Program-made: the position numbers and the translations under genes | Shown here: in pieces, positions 25,399-35,929 of the stretch | How the letters are laid out: every line of letters begins with the position of its first letter | Position numbering within the stretch: position 1 is the stretch's first letter | NCBI RefSeq assembly: GCF_019925205.1 | Contig: NC_083564.1 | Location: 15,534,134 to 15,598,133, forward strand | Length of the DNA: 64,000 bases | From: Metopolophium dirhodum | Lineage: Eukaryota; Arthropoda; Insecta; Hemiptera; Aphididae | Direction: 5' to 3' | The notes under the pieces: generated by a model | Seen by the model: the letters and a program-made list of their open reading frames with translations, nothing else | Databases searched by the model: none | Told to the model about the DNA's origin: nothing

Positions 25399-25894
25399 TA
25401 TATATAATATATATCATACAATAATAATAAATGGTAGTATTGAGTATTTTTTATTTATTATTATTTGTTACCATTAACCTTATTACGATATAATATAGAA
25501 AATATTTGTAAGAGTAAACTTTTTACTTTTAAACATTTTAATCGAAGGTCTATTAATTCCTCTAGGAAATATTGGTACGTATAATTTCATAATATGGCCA
25601 TAGTACTGCTTCTGGTGAGTTATTTCCAGAAAATAATTTTGCTGGACTAAAATAAGTGTCTTCGAAGATGCAAGGGACTTATCAGGAAATTCTCAACAGG
25701 ATTCAGTTAGATTTTTATGGGCGAAACTCACAAAAGTATTTGCTATTTTATTTTTACTGTAATGTTTAGGTATATTGCAATTTGCCTTTTCACTTACCTA
25801 TATTAAACTATAAGTGAAATATTCTGGATAGTTAATTGTAGAATTAGTGTACCCGGTTATATAAGCTTCAAGCTATTTGGAGTTCTTGAAAATA

Positions 25895-25926
25895 AAATCT
25901 ATAATAATAATAATAATAATAATAAA
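25895..25926 (+). repeat. (AAT)n microsatellite
   Basis: An uninterrupted TAA/AAT run of about ten units. Similar shorter runs are scattered through the window. Confidence 0.9.
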
Positions 25927-26510
25927 AACGCCACTTACCATGAATTAAAGTTTTTGATTTTTTTTAAATTTAAAGTTACCAAGCAGTTTGAGACTGGTTC
26001 ATAGATTAAATTAAAGCTTAATAGACCATTATGAACCTACATAATATTTATTTATTCGTATGGCAAAAATCTACATACTATTATAGAATGTATAAACCGT
26101 ATAGATTTACAAATTCGAAACTGGGTGGGTTTATTTTTGCTATAGCTATAAAGCCGTTTTAATCTCACTAAAGACTTTAGGTTTTATTTTACCACCTCGA
26201 TACGAGAATAGTTTAATAGGTGAATAACCGTACTCCGTAAAGCTCATAGTTCAGGTCGTTTTTCAGATAGAATGTCCTCTGTTTTCTCGGACATTCTGAC
26301 GTGACGTATTGTTTCGTGTACATCACCCTAAGCGAATGTAGTCGGTGATATTCTATAACCTGACATATCATATTACTATGATAACAACAACGTATCCATG
26401 TGCATAATACAGGTATTTAACTTTGAATCTTAACCTCAACATATTGTTATATAGGTTTATATATATATTTTTTTTTATTGAGTTAAGGCTATATTTAGTA
26501 TGTTATTTAA

Positions 26511-26645
26511 CTGTGGTTAGAACACGGGGTGTATGTGTGGTGAGAATTTGTCACCAGAACTCGGATTGTCACCTATCCGGGAACTAGCGACACCGGTTGA
26601 TGCTTGACTTCAGAACACGTTAGTGACTCAGGCCAACCACACTAT
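26511..26645 (-). mobile_element. 5S rRNA-derived SINE, copy 1
   Basis: On the minus strand an A-box-like GAAGTCAAGCATC (26611-26599) is followed at the right distance by CTAGTTCCCGGATAGGTGAC (26587-26568). These correspond to 5S rRNA 'GAAGTTAAGCAAC' and 'TTAGTACTTGGATGGGTGAC', the internal polymerase III promoter. The rest diverges too far for a functional 5S gene. A second dispersed copy at 50795-50960 supports a SINE3-type family. Exact ends are uncertain. Confidence 0.68.
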
Positions 26646-27195
26646 TATTATATTCGTTTTTATGTGTTCAATATTAATTAACTATAGTAGAATAAAATAA
26701 TAATAATAATTAACAATACATATGGTTATAATAAATTACTTATTAAAATAATAGCATACATATGATATATGATATTAATTTGTTTTGGAATATTATTAAA
26801 ATATTATTGTATTATTTGTATTTTATTTGATATTTATTTCCTTTAGAGATTATTATCATCATTACATTCGTCGTCGTTAAATAAAGTTTAAAATAATAAT
26901 GAGTTTTGTCGTTGTTGAGCGGTGCTACAAAATGTATATCGCATGGCGATAATAATTTGTTAGGTTGGATTATGCCTGCTGACAAGTATCGTTGGATTAA
27001 CATTAAGCAAAGTTCGTACTTTTCAGACCAATATGACTAATATGAGCCTTCGAATGATTTTCTTACATAGGTAGAAAATACAATTTAGTACTCCCCTTTA
27101 ACGAGGTTACTACACAGAATAAGACAATACTACATTATTATTACTTTATTTGATTTAATTTGTAGTTAATGCGTATTGAGCACGTCGGTTTTAAT

Positions 27196-27706
27196 GAAAA
27201 TCCAAAACGTACTATTTCCTGGTCAAATCTGCGATTCAAAACGACTGGTTAATCCAAAACGAACCTTTTCCATACATACAAATGATATTTAGAAAATCAA
27301 AACGTACTTTTTCCAGTTTTACGCCAAAACGTTCTATTGCTCATTTTAAAAGAATAGGAACAAATCATTAACTATATCAAAACGAACTATTTCCAAAACG
27401 TACTTTTTTATGTCATGCCAAAACGCACTATAGCACGTAAAATTGTTATTCTAAAACGTACTAAAATTTAATTTTAAAAATTTTAATCAAGTTTTAAATT
27501 AAATTAAAAATATAACTCTGGAATATTTAACACATTTGAATCGTTTTAAATATAAATAATAATATATTATTAAATAATTTAAAAAACCTTTTTTTCAAAT
27601 TGATTTGTCTGGTTGTAAATGGTTTGTTTTATTCGAAATGTTAAGATACAGAAAATCGTTTCTTCTGAAAAATCAGTATTTTGGCAATAGTACATTTTGG
27701 ATTTCC
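27196..27706. mobile_element. TIR element with repeated CAAAACGTACT motifs
   Basis: The left end GAAAATCCAAAACGTACTAT (27196) and the right end, in reverse complement GGAAATCCAAAATGTACTAT (27706), are inverted. Between 27201 and 27460 there are about nine irregularly spaced copies of a motif near CCAAAACGTACTATTTCC. No clear target duplication or protein is seen. The layout resembles the MULE-like element at 33718-34840 but with an unrelated motif. Confidence 0.5.
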
Positions 27707-28029
27707 ACCCCTCAATTACTTTTTCGCCACAGTTTAGCTATCTAATGGTATCGCGTGCTAAAGAGTACAATCCAAGTAAGTAATAAGTGTCTTTGTTATT
27801 TATATACCTACTACCTATATTAACTATTAAAACTATTCAAAATATAAATAATTCAAATTTGAATAGTTTATTTTTTTTCTATTTTAATATTTGAAATGTA
27901 ATAGTTATTGTTGTATTAGTTGTACTAGTTATTGCAATATTATTTATTTATTTATTATTTATTATATCTATGTCTTATTTAATTACGTGAACAAATTGTT
28001 GGTGTAATAGTACCACACACTGATAAAAG

Positions 28030-28500
28030 AAAATGGGGTAAAGCTTATTGATCCCTCCAGAAAGCAAATTCCTAATTTATAAACAATTGATTCGTCCTTT
28101 AACGACCTGATTTAAGCATTCAACTCTGGGGATCTCTCAAAATATCTAACTTAAAGTTATTCCAACCTTTCTGTTCTTTAAATCTTCGATTCATAGTAAA
28201 CATTCCCTATTGGGACTTTAACAATCACGCGTTACACCATAAATTCAACATACAGACACTACATATTATACTCGCATCCCATTACTACACGAAATTCCAT
28301 AAAAATGTCCCCTGCAATTACTCAAATCCTCTTATTTCCAAAGTAGTTTCTAGTATACGTGACCTGACAATTTCCAGCTTAAAGTCTTTACAGAAATTGG
28401 CAACACAATCTCATTAGTCATTCCCAGGTTTTAAAATAATAAACCACTTCCCTCTGAATATTTGAGGGAGTCTTTTTCACTCTACAACGCCCGACCATTG
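28030..28500 (+). pseudogene. Jockey-like retrotransposon ORF2 C-terminal fragment
   Basis: Reading with one frameshift gives LIYKQLIRPL, then IQLWGSLKISNLKLFQ and a tail with NLRFIVNIPYWDFNN. This follows the C-terminal region after the RT domain of Jockey-type elements ('YKQLIRPLxTYGIQLWG...'). Motif order and the LWGS core support the call. Stops and frameshifts show decay. It lies in plus orientation, unlike the RT relic at 46785-47515, so the two are separate insertions. Confidence 0.6.
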
Positions 28501-28890
28501 AACATCAAATTTGGTCATTGTGGAGGTATATATTAAATACTGCTTATATTATAATATAAGTACTTCATATATTGCTACATGAATATAAATTATATTGTAC
28601 ATTTCTCATTTTTTAATTTGACTAAAAAAAAAAATATTTAGTTAAAACGTTTGTCTTGCAAATCCTATAGAGCATGTACTGTACGCTTTGGACAATAGAT
28701 CTAAATGTATAAGTCGTTAAAGATAATTTAATTTATGATACATCAAATTAATTAATAAGTGTATTTAATTATATCGATGACTGTTTTGGCTATGCGTACG
28801 GCGCACTAGATTTATTACCAGGAAGCATTACCGTCGTAATACTTTTTTCAATAATATTTAAATTTGATATATTTATATATAAAGTTGAAC

Positions 28891-29184
28891 CAGTGTTTTC
28901 CAAACTTTTCTACCAACGGTCTTCCAGCCATTCCCTCTAGAAAAATACTTTGCATAACAAAAGTAAATAACAATAATTGTATTGCTTAATTTTCTAAATT
29001 ACTTTTTCGATAATTTTGACGACGGCGACGATCAATAACTTTTATAAAAGTATATTTTATAGTGTAATATAAAATATCATTATCAATATTAATATATTAT
29101 TATTTTATTATTTTAATATACATATAAAGACAATTTATTAGAACTATTTGAGTATACTCACATACTCCAGTTTAAGAAATCCTG
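28891..29184. mobile_element. Possible hAT-like MITE
   Basis: The left CAGTGTTTTCCAAACTTTTC and the right, in reverse complement CAGGATTTCTTAAACTGGAG, are alignable as diverged hAT termini. There is no target duplication and no protein, so the evidence is weak. Confidence 0.35.
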
Positions 29185-32100
29185 ATAAAGATTATTTATT
29201 CTAAAAATTATAACAAAATGTGTATATTTTTTTCACACAAATATCCCTGAAGTAAAAGATACGGCCTAATGTACATCCGTAAGAATATAACCAAAAAAAA
29301 GAACAGATCATTTGAAGAACATGGCCGTCGGCTCCATGACAGTTTGTTAATAATTGGCGGAGGGTAGGAATACGACGACAAGTTTCGAAAGTTCCAAAAC
29401 GAACTTAATGAACACTCAAAAATAGCCTAGTTTTGCGAGTCGTACACAATCAAAGCTTTCAGTCCTAACTTATATGTATAAAGTGGTTGTAACTTACAAG
29501 TTGTTATTCATTTGTGTAATTTTTGAAATTATTTTACGAAAGATATTTGCATTTGTAGATTATATTTTCAATATTATGATTGATCAATCAATTTTGAACT
29601 TGAACGTGTTATCCATATAATAATTATCGTGTTCAGTATTTTATAAGATAAAAATATATTCAATCATGACTTAAATTTTCAAAACTATACAACGCCCAGA
29701 AATTATTGTAAATTCGCCATATATTCATATATATAATATAGTATAGATAATATAGATGATTTATTTTTCAGAACATTAAAAAAAACTCATTTTTAGTAAT
29801 TTAGTAAACTACGTATTCTAAATTAACAAGTTTAAACAAAAAACCTTCAACTTTATTCAATTTTCAGGTATTTATATACATTTTTAATCTAACATGTAAA
29901 TACCTACCTATATTGTACCTATGCAATTTAATTTTACATGTCTACCAAAAGTTGTAATTGCAGCATGGTCTTGTTATAGTGTAATATCAATTTTGTTTTA
30001 AATGTATAGTTTAATTGATTCAAAAGCTCATGAATTATTTACGATTTTTAACCATAGCGTTACTTTTATTATTGCGTTGTATAATGTTTAAATGAGTGGA
30101 TTTTAGTGCATCTTGGTCACATCTTGGTCACAAGATGTTAAAAAAGTTATGATAATATTATGTACTTAACGCGTTATTTTTACTTCACACTTTGGTGCAC
30201 AATAATGGGAGCTTGGCTTTTCAATATTATTGTGCTCGCAAACTAATTTTAAGTTCAGCATAAATAAATAATTATAAGACGAAATCAAGCGAAAGACATT
30301 ATGACGTGAGCGAACTAAACACACAACTATTATAATTCGGCGATGATTGAGTTGATTGTTATATAACTTACGACTATTGGTTTTATATCAACACTCACTG
30401 TTCTCGATTTTCCGTATACTCACCGTACTTCCGGTTTGCTCGACACACCATAATCACCCTCTTGTTTAGTGTGTTTAATAAAATAATTACTACTTGCCTT
30501 AAATGTGTATTAAGCTTAGTTGCTAAATTTCTGTTCACTTAGCGTTTGAATGCAATAGCAGCCATTTGTTATTTGGACGTGTTTGATTTAACAAAATGGG
30601 AAACTTTTATGTAATATTGATCTAATGACCTGGTTTAATAATCGATTAGTGTTGTGTATAATAGTATACCTAAGAGCCGACTTACTTCCACTCCGTTTGA
30701 GATATGGCTCATTATAATTTATATTGTACATCGGTATGTAGTTGTACGTATTATACGGGTGCGGTATAATTCGCATACAACTAATCTCCTAGCTATAAAA
30801 CCGAGAGTGACAAGACAAAATATTTAAGATCCTGTTCACTCGCTGTTCTATAGGTGACTACCCTCTATATAAGTTATATAAATTGTAGTTTATCAAAATG
30901 GTATTAAAAATTAATTGTTTTTCCATTAGGCTATAATTATTATCGTTTAAAAAAAGACATGACACTAAATGCATGTCGGCGTATTGATATTTTTTTTATT
31001 ACAGAAATAATCGCAGAGAACAATTAGTTATACATTTATAAATTTCATAATATCAAGTATTTATTATGTGTTAAATTTTATAATTGTATACGTTTTTAAT
31101 TCAAAAATACTTTAGTTGATATTTTTCAAGTTCTAAAAATGTACACGTGTTAGTATAAAATATTATTATAATTTATATGCTGTTAAAATGTTTGATATTC
31201 ATAACACACATTATGGAATAGTAAGATATTTAGCAATAATAGAAGAGTCATAAATACCAAGTTAGTAAATAACATTTTTGAACATTTTTTTAACATTGTT
31301 TATTTTTTTTAGATTTTGAGTGGGTCAAAGGAGCTTTTATGGATTTACAATGACGTGTCTTAGCGCAATTTTCGGGTTAACAGTTTTCGGGGTAGGAAAA
31401 AAATGATTAATACGTTTCATGCAGCACCACTAAAATATAAACAATTTAACGACCATTCATATCATACACGTTATATTTAAAATTGTATCTTTGATTGTTT
31501 ATAAAGTTGATAAGAACAGGATAACAAAGAATAAAATAATTTTAAACAAGTAGGTAGGCATCTGCTAATATAAAATATTTACCATTTTTGAGTAACGACA
31601 TAGCGATCAAAATGAAAATATAAAAACACTCATTCTAACGATCCATTAATAGATTAGTTATGAAGACATATGAAATTCTTTCTGACATTTTGTTAATAAA
31701 AATCAACCATTTATTGGTATGCTTAAGAAACAAAACCAATTTATCAAAATAAACCTAAATATTTCTTGTGTACGAAATTTATTTTATTTTTTTTAACCCT
31801 GTCCGAGTTATCAATTATAGTAAAAACATTTATCCTCACAATCAATCATTTTGGTTGTCAACGAAAAAAAATAGGAACAAATAAATGAATACGTCATTTA
31901 ACAATACATTATTTTAGTTATTAAAAAAAAAGTCAGATATATTATAATATATAAATTTAGTACCTATATTAAACATTTCTAAAAATATAGACTCATTATA
32001 ATAATTATTGAAACACTTTATGCATAATTTAATTTAATTTAATATAGAAGTTATTACATTATAATATTACGTTTTTAAATTAAATATTACGTGGATATTT

Positions 32101-33708
32101 TAATACTACGAATGAATTCTATTTTACGTTTTGATTAAAAAAAATGAGATTTTTTCACTTAAACTTTATTTTTATTTTATGAAATTTTATTTTTATTTTT
32201 ACCTATAAACTATTACAAGTAATTTTTTTGTTCAAGTTTTCAATATAATAGTTTTATATCTGCGTGTTTCGGATTTAATAGTCCAATGAATAAAACTTTT
32301 TTTTTACGTCGGTTGTTTTGAACGATACATTTTATATTGCGATCAGCAACTAAGGATATTTCAATAAAATGATCAAAAACATGAGAAGAATAAAAGTAAA
32401 AAAAAAAAAAATCGATTATTCATTTAACTGAAAATGGAATGTGAATTATGTCTAGGAGTTAGGACTCCTACACATTCTCATACATTGTATACGTACAATA
32501 TGTGCGTATAAGTACGATGTGATCCACCGGGAGCTCGTGTATTGACAATATAAACCAGAAAAAAAAGACGTTCGGTCGATAACTACCGACCTACCCATAG
32601 TAATTTGTTGACATATTTATTCCAATATATACTATCATCCTCGAGCTGATTTTGTATCTATTACTTACATAGCATATTTCGATTACAGTAATACAAATAC
32701 ATTAGATGTTCCATAATAAAATTGTGATTCTACCGTATATCATAATATTATTGTTTTTGAAACATGGAGTGCAGCGACGGAGTTATTGCGCCACTGACCT
32801 ACATAATATTATGTATTTGTACACAATATTGTACACAGTTACGGAGATTTTTACCTCAGTAGTGCGCTGTAAAATGCGTCGTGGATTACTTATAACCGAG
32901 CTAGATGGAAATTCTTGTTAACCCGTTTAAATGTTCATTAAAAAATTTAAAAATATTAATACATTTTTTACACGACTGATGTTTGGATCGATATGAAGTG
33001 CACTGTTGGACGACTTGTTACAAATTATTATTCGTCAGAAGTGCAAATAATAAAAATAAACAGATGTGACACGTTGAAATGTTAATAGCTGCAAAGATGC
33101 ATTTGAATATTTAAATCGTTATATTTGTGTAAGTTAATAATTTGGAGGGCTCGTAGTTCGTGTACTAAAAAAACGCTTGGATGTAACGGTGCTCTTAAAA
33201 ATGCTAAAATATGCAGAAAAAAACATTGAACCTAGCGATAAAACTGATAAATACGCAGATAAAAAATTGCCCACATTTTTTATTATTTATAAACAGAACG
33301 TACTAATATTATCATCCTAATATTTTTGATTATAAATTTGCATGAATAAATACATTTTTTTGTTTCGTGCATTGCTTTATAATCGTTTTTACTGGACATG
33401 AGGATTTGAAATTATTTTCTGTTATTTAGCCGACTATTTATTGATTATACATTTATACCTATTATAAAACGCAGACAATACTATTTGTATGTCTTTTTTT
33501 TATTTGATGGACTTAAAAATACGGTGTACCTACCTATATATTAAACACTATACTAACAATGTGTAAACAAAATCTTAAAACTTTATAGAGCTTAAATTAA
33601 TGTTAAACGCTCTTTGAAAAAATGCATGATGGTGACAAAACATTATGAGGGTAATTTCAAAACATAAAAATAAAACTTTGTGTTATGCCGAAACCGGTTG
33701 CCTTAAAA
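29185..33708. other. Intergenic, AT-rich
   Basis: 4.5 kb with no supported gene or element. Frames at 30588-30776 and 32706-32921 have no recognisable domain. Confidence 0.55.
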
Positions 33709-34011
33709 CGAATTTCTCGGTGTATCCGAATTGGTTCCGAAACGTCCGAATTGGTTCCCGGTTTGTTACAAAGGGTGTATCCGAATTGGTTTCCGGGTTA
33801 TTACTAAGGGTATATCCTAGTTGGTCCCGAGTTTCAGGGTCAAAGCATTTTAAATTTTCCTTTTCATTTTATACAGACTTAAGACTGTCCACATAATCTT
33901 ATGCAGGTATTGTTAAAAATTATGCTTTTTGTTATAAAGCTACTTTTATTTTAAATTAAATATCTTAGAATTTTTAAATAGTCATGGTAGAAGAATGAAT
34001 AATATTATAAT

Positions 34012-34278
34012 AGGGGAACTAAGGCGTCGGCTGTGACGCATACCGGCGCTGGTTCAAACCTCGGTCCACGGGCGGCAGTTTTCTTTGGGAAAGTCACGGT
34101 GTCCGGAGAACAAGTGTCGCCATCCCCCACCCGGGCATGGCAGATACCTACGGGTGCCAACTTTAAAATCTGCTAAAAACTACACACACGTGTTTACACC
34201 TACTGTTCCTTCTCCCACAGTTTAAAAATCACCCAATGGCCTAAGTTGCCGCGGGTTGACTAATAATAATAAAAATAA
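34012..34278 (+). mobile_element. tRNA-derived SINE nested in the MULE-like element
   Basis: The 5' end looks like tRNA promoter DNA: an A-box-like AAGGCGTCGGCTGTGACG (34021) and a B-box GGTTCAAACC at 34051-34060. The non-tRNA body is GC-rich (CACCCGGGCATGGCAG). The 3' end is CACCCAATGGCC...GCCGCGGGTTGACT followed by (AAT)n. The same 3' end recurs near 592 in this window, which shows a dispersed family. Its position inside the MULE-like element makes it the younger insertion. Confidence 0.72.
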
Positions 34279-34372
34279 TGGTTTTTTTTTTTTAATTCAA
34301 AATATAAAATAAATGTAATATAATAATAAAATATCTTTTTAATTCGTCCATTTTTTTTCTAAGTTTTGTGTA

Positions 34373-34640
34373 TTATTGAGGTAAAAATGTAGAACAAAAC
34401 ATTTTTATAAACTCTAATCTATTTATTTCATTGTTTTTGTATTTGTAATTGTCATGTAATACTTTTTGAGCTTTACGTTTTGAAACTTTGCTTAGTTTCT
34501 GTCTGTTAAGTTTTTTTTCATTGTCATTTTCATGGTTATGTACTATACTTTTATGAACAATTGTATTTAAATTATTCATTTTCAAATACGACGACTTACA
34601 TTTTCTTTTCACACATTGTCTGCCAACTTTTTCCTATAAT
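34373..34640 (-). pseudogene. FLYWCH zinc-finger fragment of a MULE protein
   Basis: The frame reads GRQCVKRKCKSSYLKM...IVHNHENDNEKKLNRQ. The C-x4-C and HNH spacing and the following basic stretch match the second half of the FLYWCH C2H2-type finger, which binds DNA. The tryptophan-containing start of the domain is lost or frameshifted. There is no DDE catalytic region, so this is a relic left in a non-autonomous copy. Confidence is moderate because only half the domain is visible. Confidence 0.6.
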
Positions 34641-34988
34641 AGTGTAGCATAATGTTATAATTATATTACATAATATTATTAGATTGTATTTCGCCTTTTT
34701 CGAAAGTGTTTATCGGGAACCAATTCTGATGTGTACCGCCTACCTAGAATACCGCGAACCTATTCGGATGTGTGTTGCTTGGATTGTCGGTAACCAATTC
34801 AGATGTCAATTTACAGGTTTGGGAACCAATTCGGAGCAGCCGAATTTCTATACATAAGACTTTGATACGACTAAAATTCAGTAAAAAAAAAGGTCCCCAT
34901 CATTACCCAAATATGGAAGTTTGCCCATCGAGAAATCCTCGGCTTACAGGTAGGCCTAAGTCGATTGAGTCGACGGACTGCATATTAC

Positions 34989-34989
34989 G

Positions 34990-35053
<64 letters not shown>
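34989..35053 (+). repeat. (CA)n microsatellite
   Basis: About 30 uninterrupted CA units after two CGCA variants. It produces a false poly(Thr-His) open frame. Confidence 0.97.
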
Positions 35054-35054
<1 letters not shown>

Positions 35055-35259
35055 ATGCTCTTCGATACGCCGCGTTGCCTTACTATAATGTTATTTAGAC
35101 GACTTTGTATTATAATAATATAGTAATAATAGATAGCGAAGGAAAACGGGGTTATGCCCGCCGGGACGACCGGTGAAACGTCGTTGACGGACTACCTGCG
35201 TATAATACACCGTACATTATACCATTTCGTAAAATATATGGTGTATATTATTACGTTAT

Positions 35260-35640
35260 AATATATTACGGTGTGTCGAGATAACGCTCTAGACGCTATG
35301 ACGAGGTCGGGCCAGTGTGTATATCATACAGCAGCGCGAGGAGACATCGATTGATACGCGTCCGCTGGGAGTGGAGAGAGACCACCCGCGGTGACTGCAG
35401 ACTGGTGTGCTGCTGAGAGACGACGACTTGTGAAAATAAAAACGAGCGAACCAAATCGTTGTGAAGACGTGCTTTGCGGATCTGTAGGTACGATTACGGA
35501 TTGTACGCGATGCGACGTGCCCGACGAAAAAATATGAGAATTTATATATTATAATATAATTTATACAATTTATTATAATATTATTATAATAATTGTCATT
35601 ATATTTATATTATTATTGATACTACTGCAGCCGTGCAGTC
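35260..35640 (+). promoter_or_regulatory. Candidate promoter/5' non-coding exon
   Basis: A GC- and CpG-richer stretch (CGCGAGGAGACATCG, GAGAGACCACCCGCGG, GAGAGACGACGACTTGTG) follows a TATATGGTGTATATTATT segment and runs to a donor-like TCTGTAG|GTACGA at 35487/35488. This layout suits a 5' untranslated exon of a gene extending to the right. Nothing in the sequence names the gene. Confidence 0.3.
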
Positions 35641-35929
35641 TGTTGAGGCGTCAGTCTTGCAGGCTCACTTCGGTTGTGGTTATACAATTGTCGGGCGCCC
35701 CACGTCTCGTCGCTGCTGGTTAAAACCATCAACTCTGATAGTATATTGTCCCGGATATCTGACGAGCTTTTTTTTTTATGGCTTTGTCGTGAATTTATTT
35801 TTCATGCTCTCGGAAATTGTACAATATTCTTCACTGTTGTGTTGCAGTACGAAGTATAATAGTGCATTTTTTACATGCTCGGTGAGACATCGAAGCTATC
35901 TGATGATATTTTTTTCAACGATGGTATAA

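Larger units (their letters stand above)
33718..34840 (-). mobile_element. MULE-like element with repeated-motif inverted ends
   Basis: Flanked by a perfect 9-bp direct duplication CGAATTTCT (33709-33717, 34841-34849), the size typical of Mutator-like elements. The ends are inverted: left GGTGTATCCGAATTGGTTCC, right in reverse complement GCTGCTCCGAATTGGTTCCC. Each end holds three to four spaced copies of CATCCGAATTGGTTCCCG, in opposite orientation at the two ends (about 33725-33830 and 34712-34835). The inside carries a FLYWCH relic and a later SINE insertion. FLYWCH domains accompany MULE transposases in aphids and other animals; no transposase core is seen here. Confidence 0.8.

Noticed and set aside
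26511..26645. Functional 5S rRNA gene
   Set aside because: Only the internal promoter boxes are conserved; the 5' third and the terminal stem are not those of 5S rRNA.
26812..27003. Retrotransposon polyprotein fragment suggested by 'AGIIQPNKLLSPCD'
   Set aside because: The resemblance to the pre-RT 'GIIxPSxSP' segment is short and nothing downstream continues it.
27196..27460. CRISPR-like array from regularly recurring CAAAACGTACT words
   Set aside because: Spacing and motif sequence are irregular, the host is a eukaryote, and inverted ends point to a transposon.
33645..33896. 83-residue plus-strand frame with repeated PNW/NWF-like words
   Set aside because: The repetition comes from the GAATTGGTTCC motif array at the MULE-like end; no domain is present.
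34772..35098. 108-residue plus-strand frame with poly(Thr-His)
   Set aside because: It is the (CA)n microsatellite read in frame, joined to the end of the MULE-like element.
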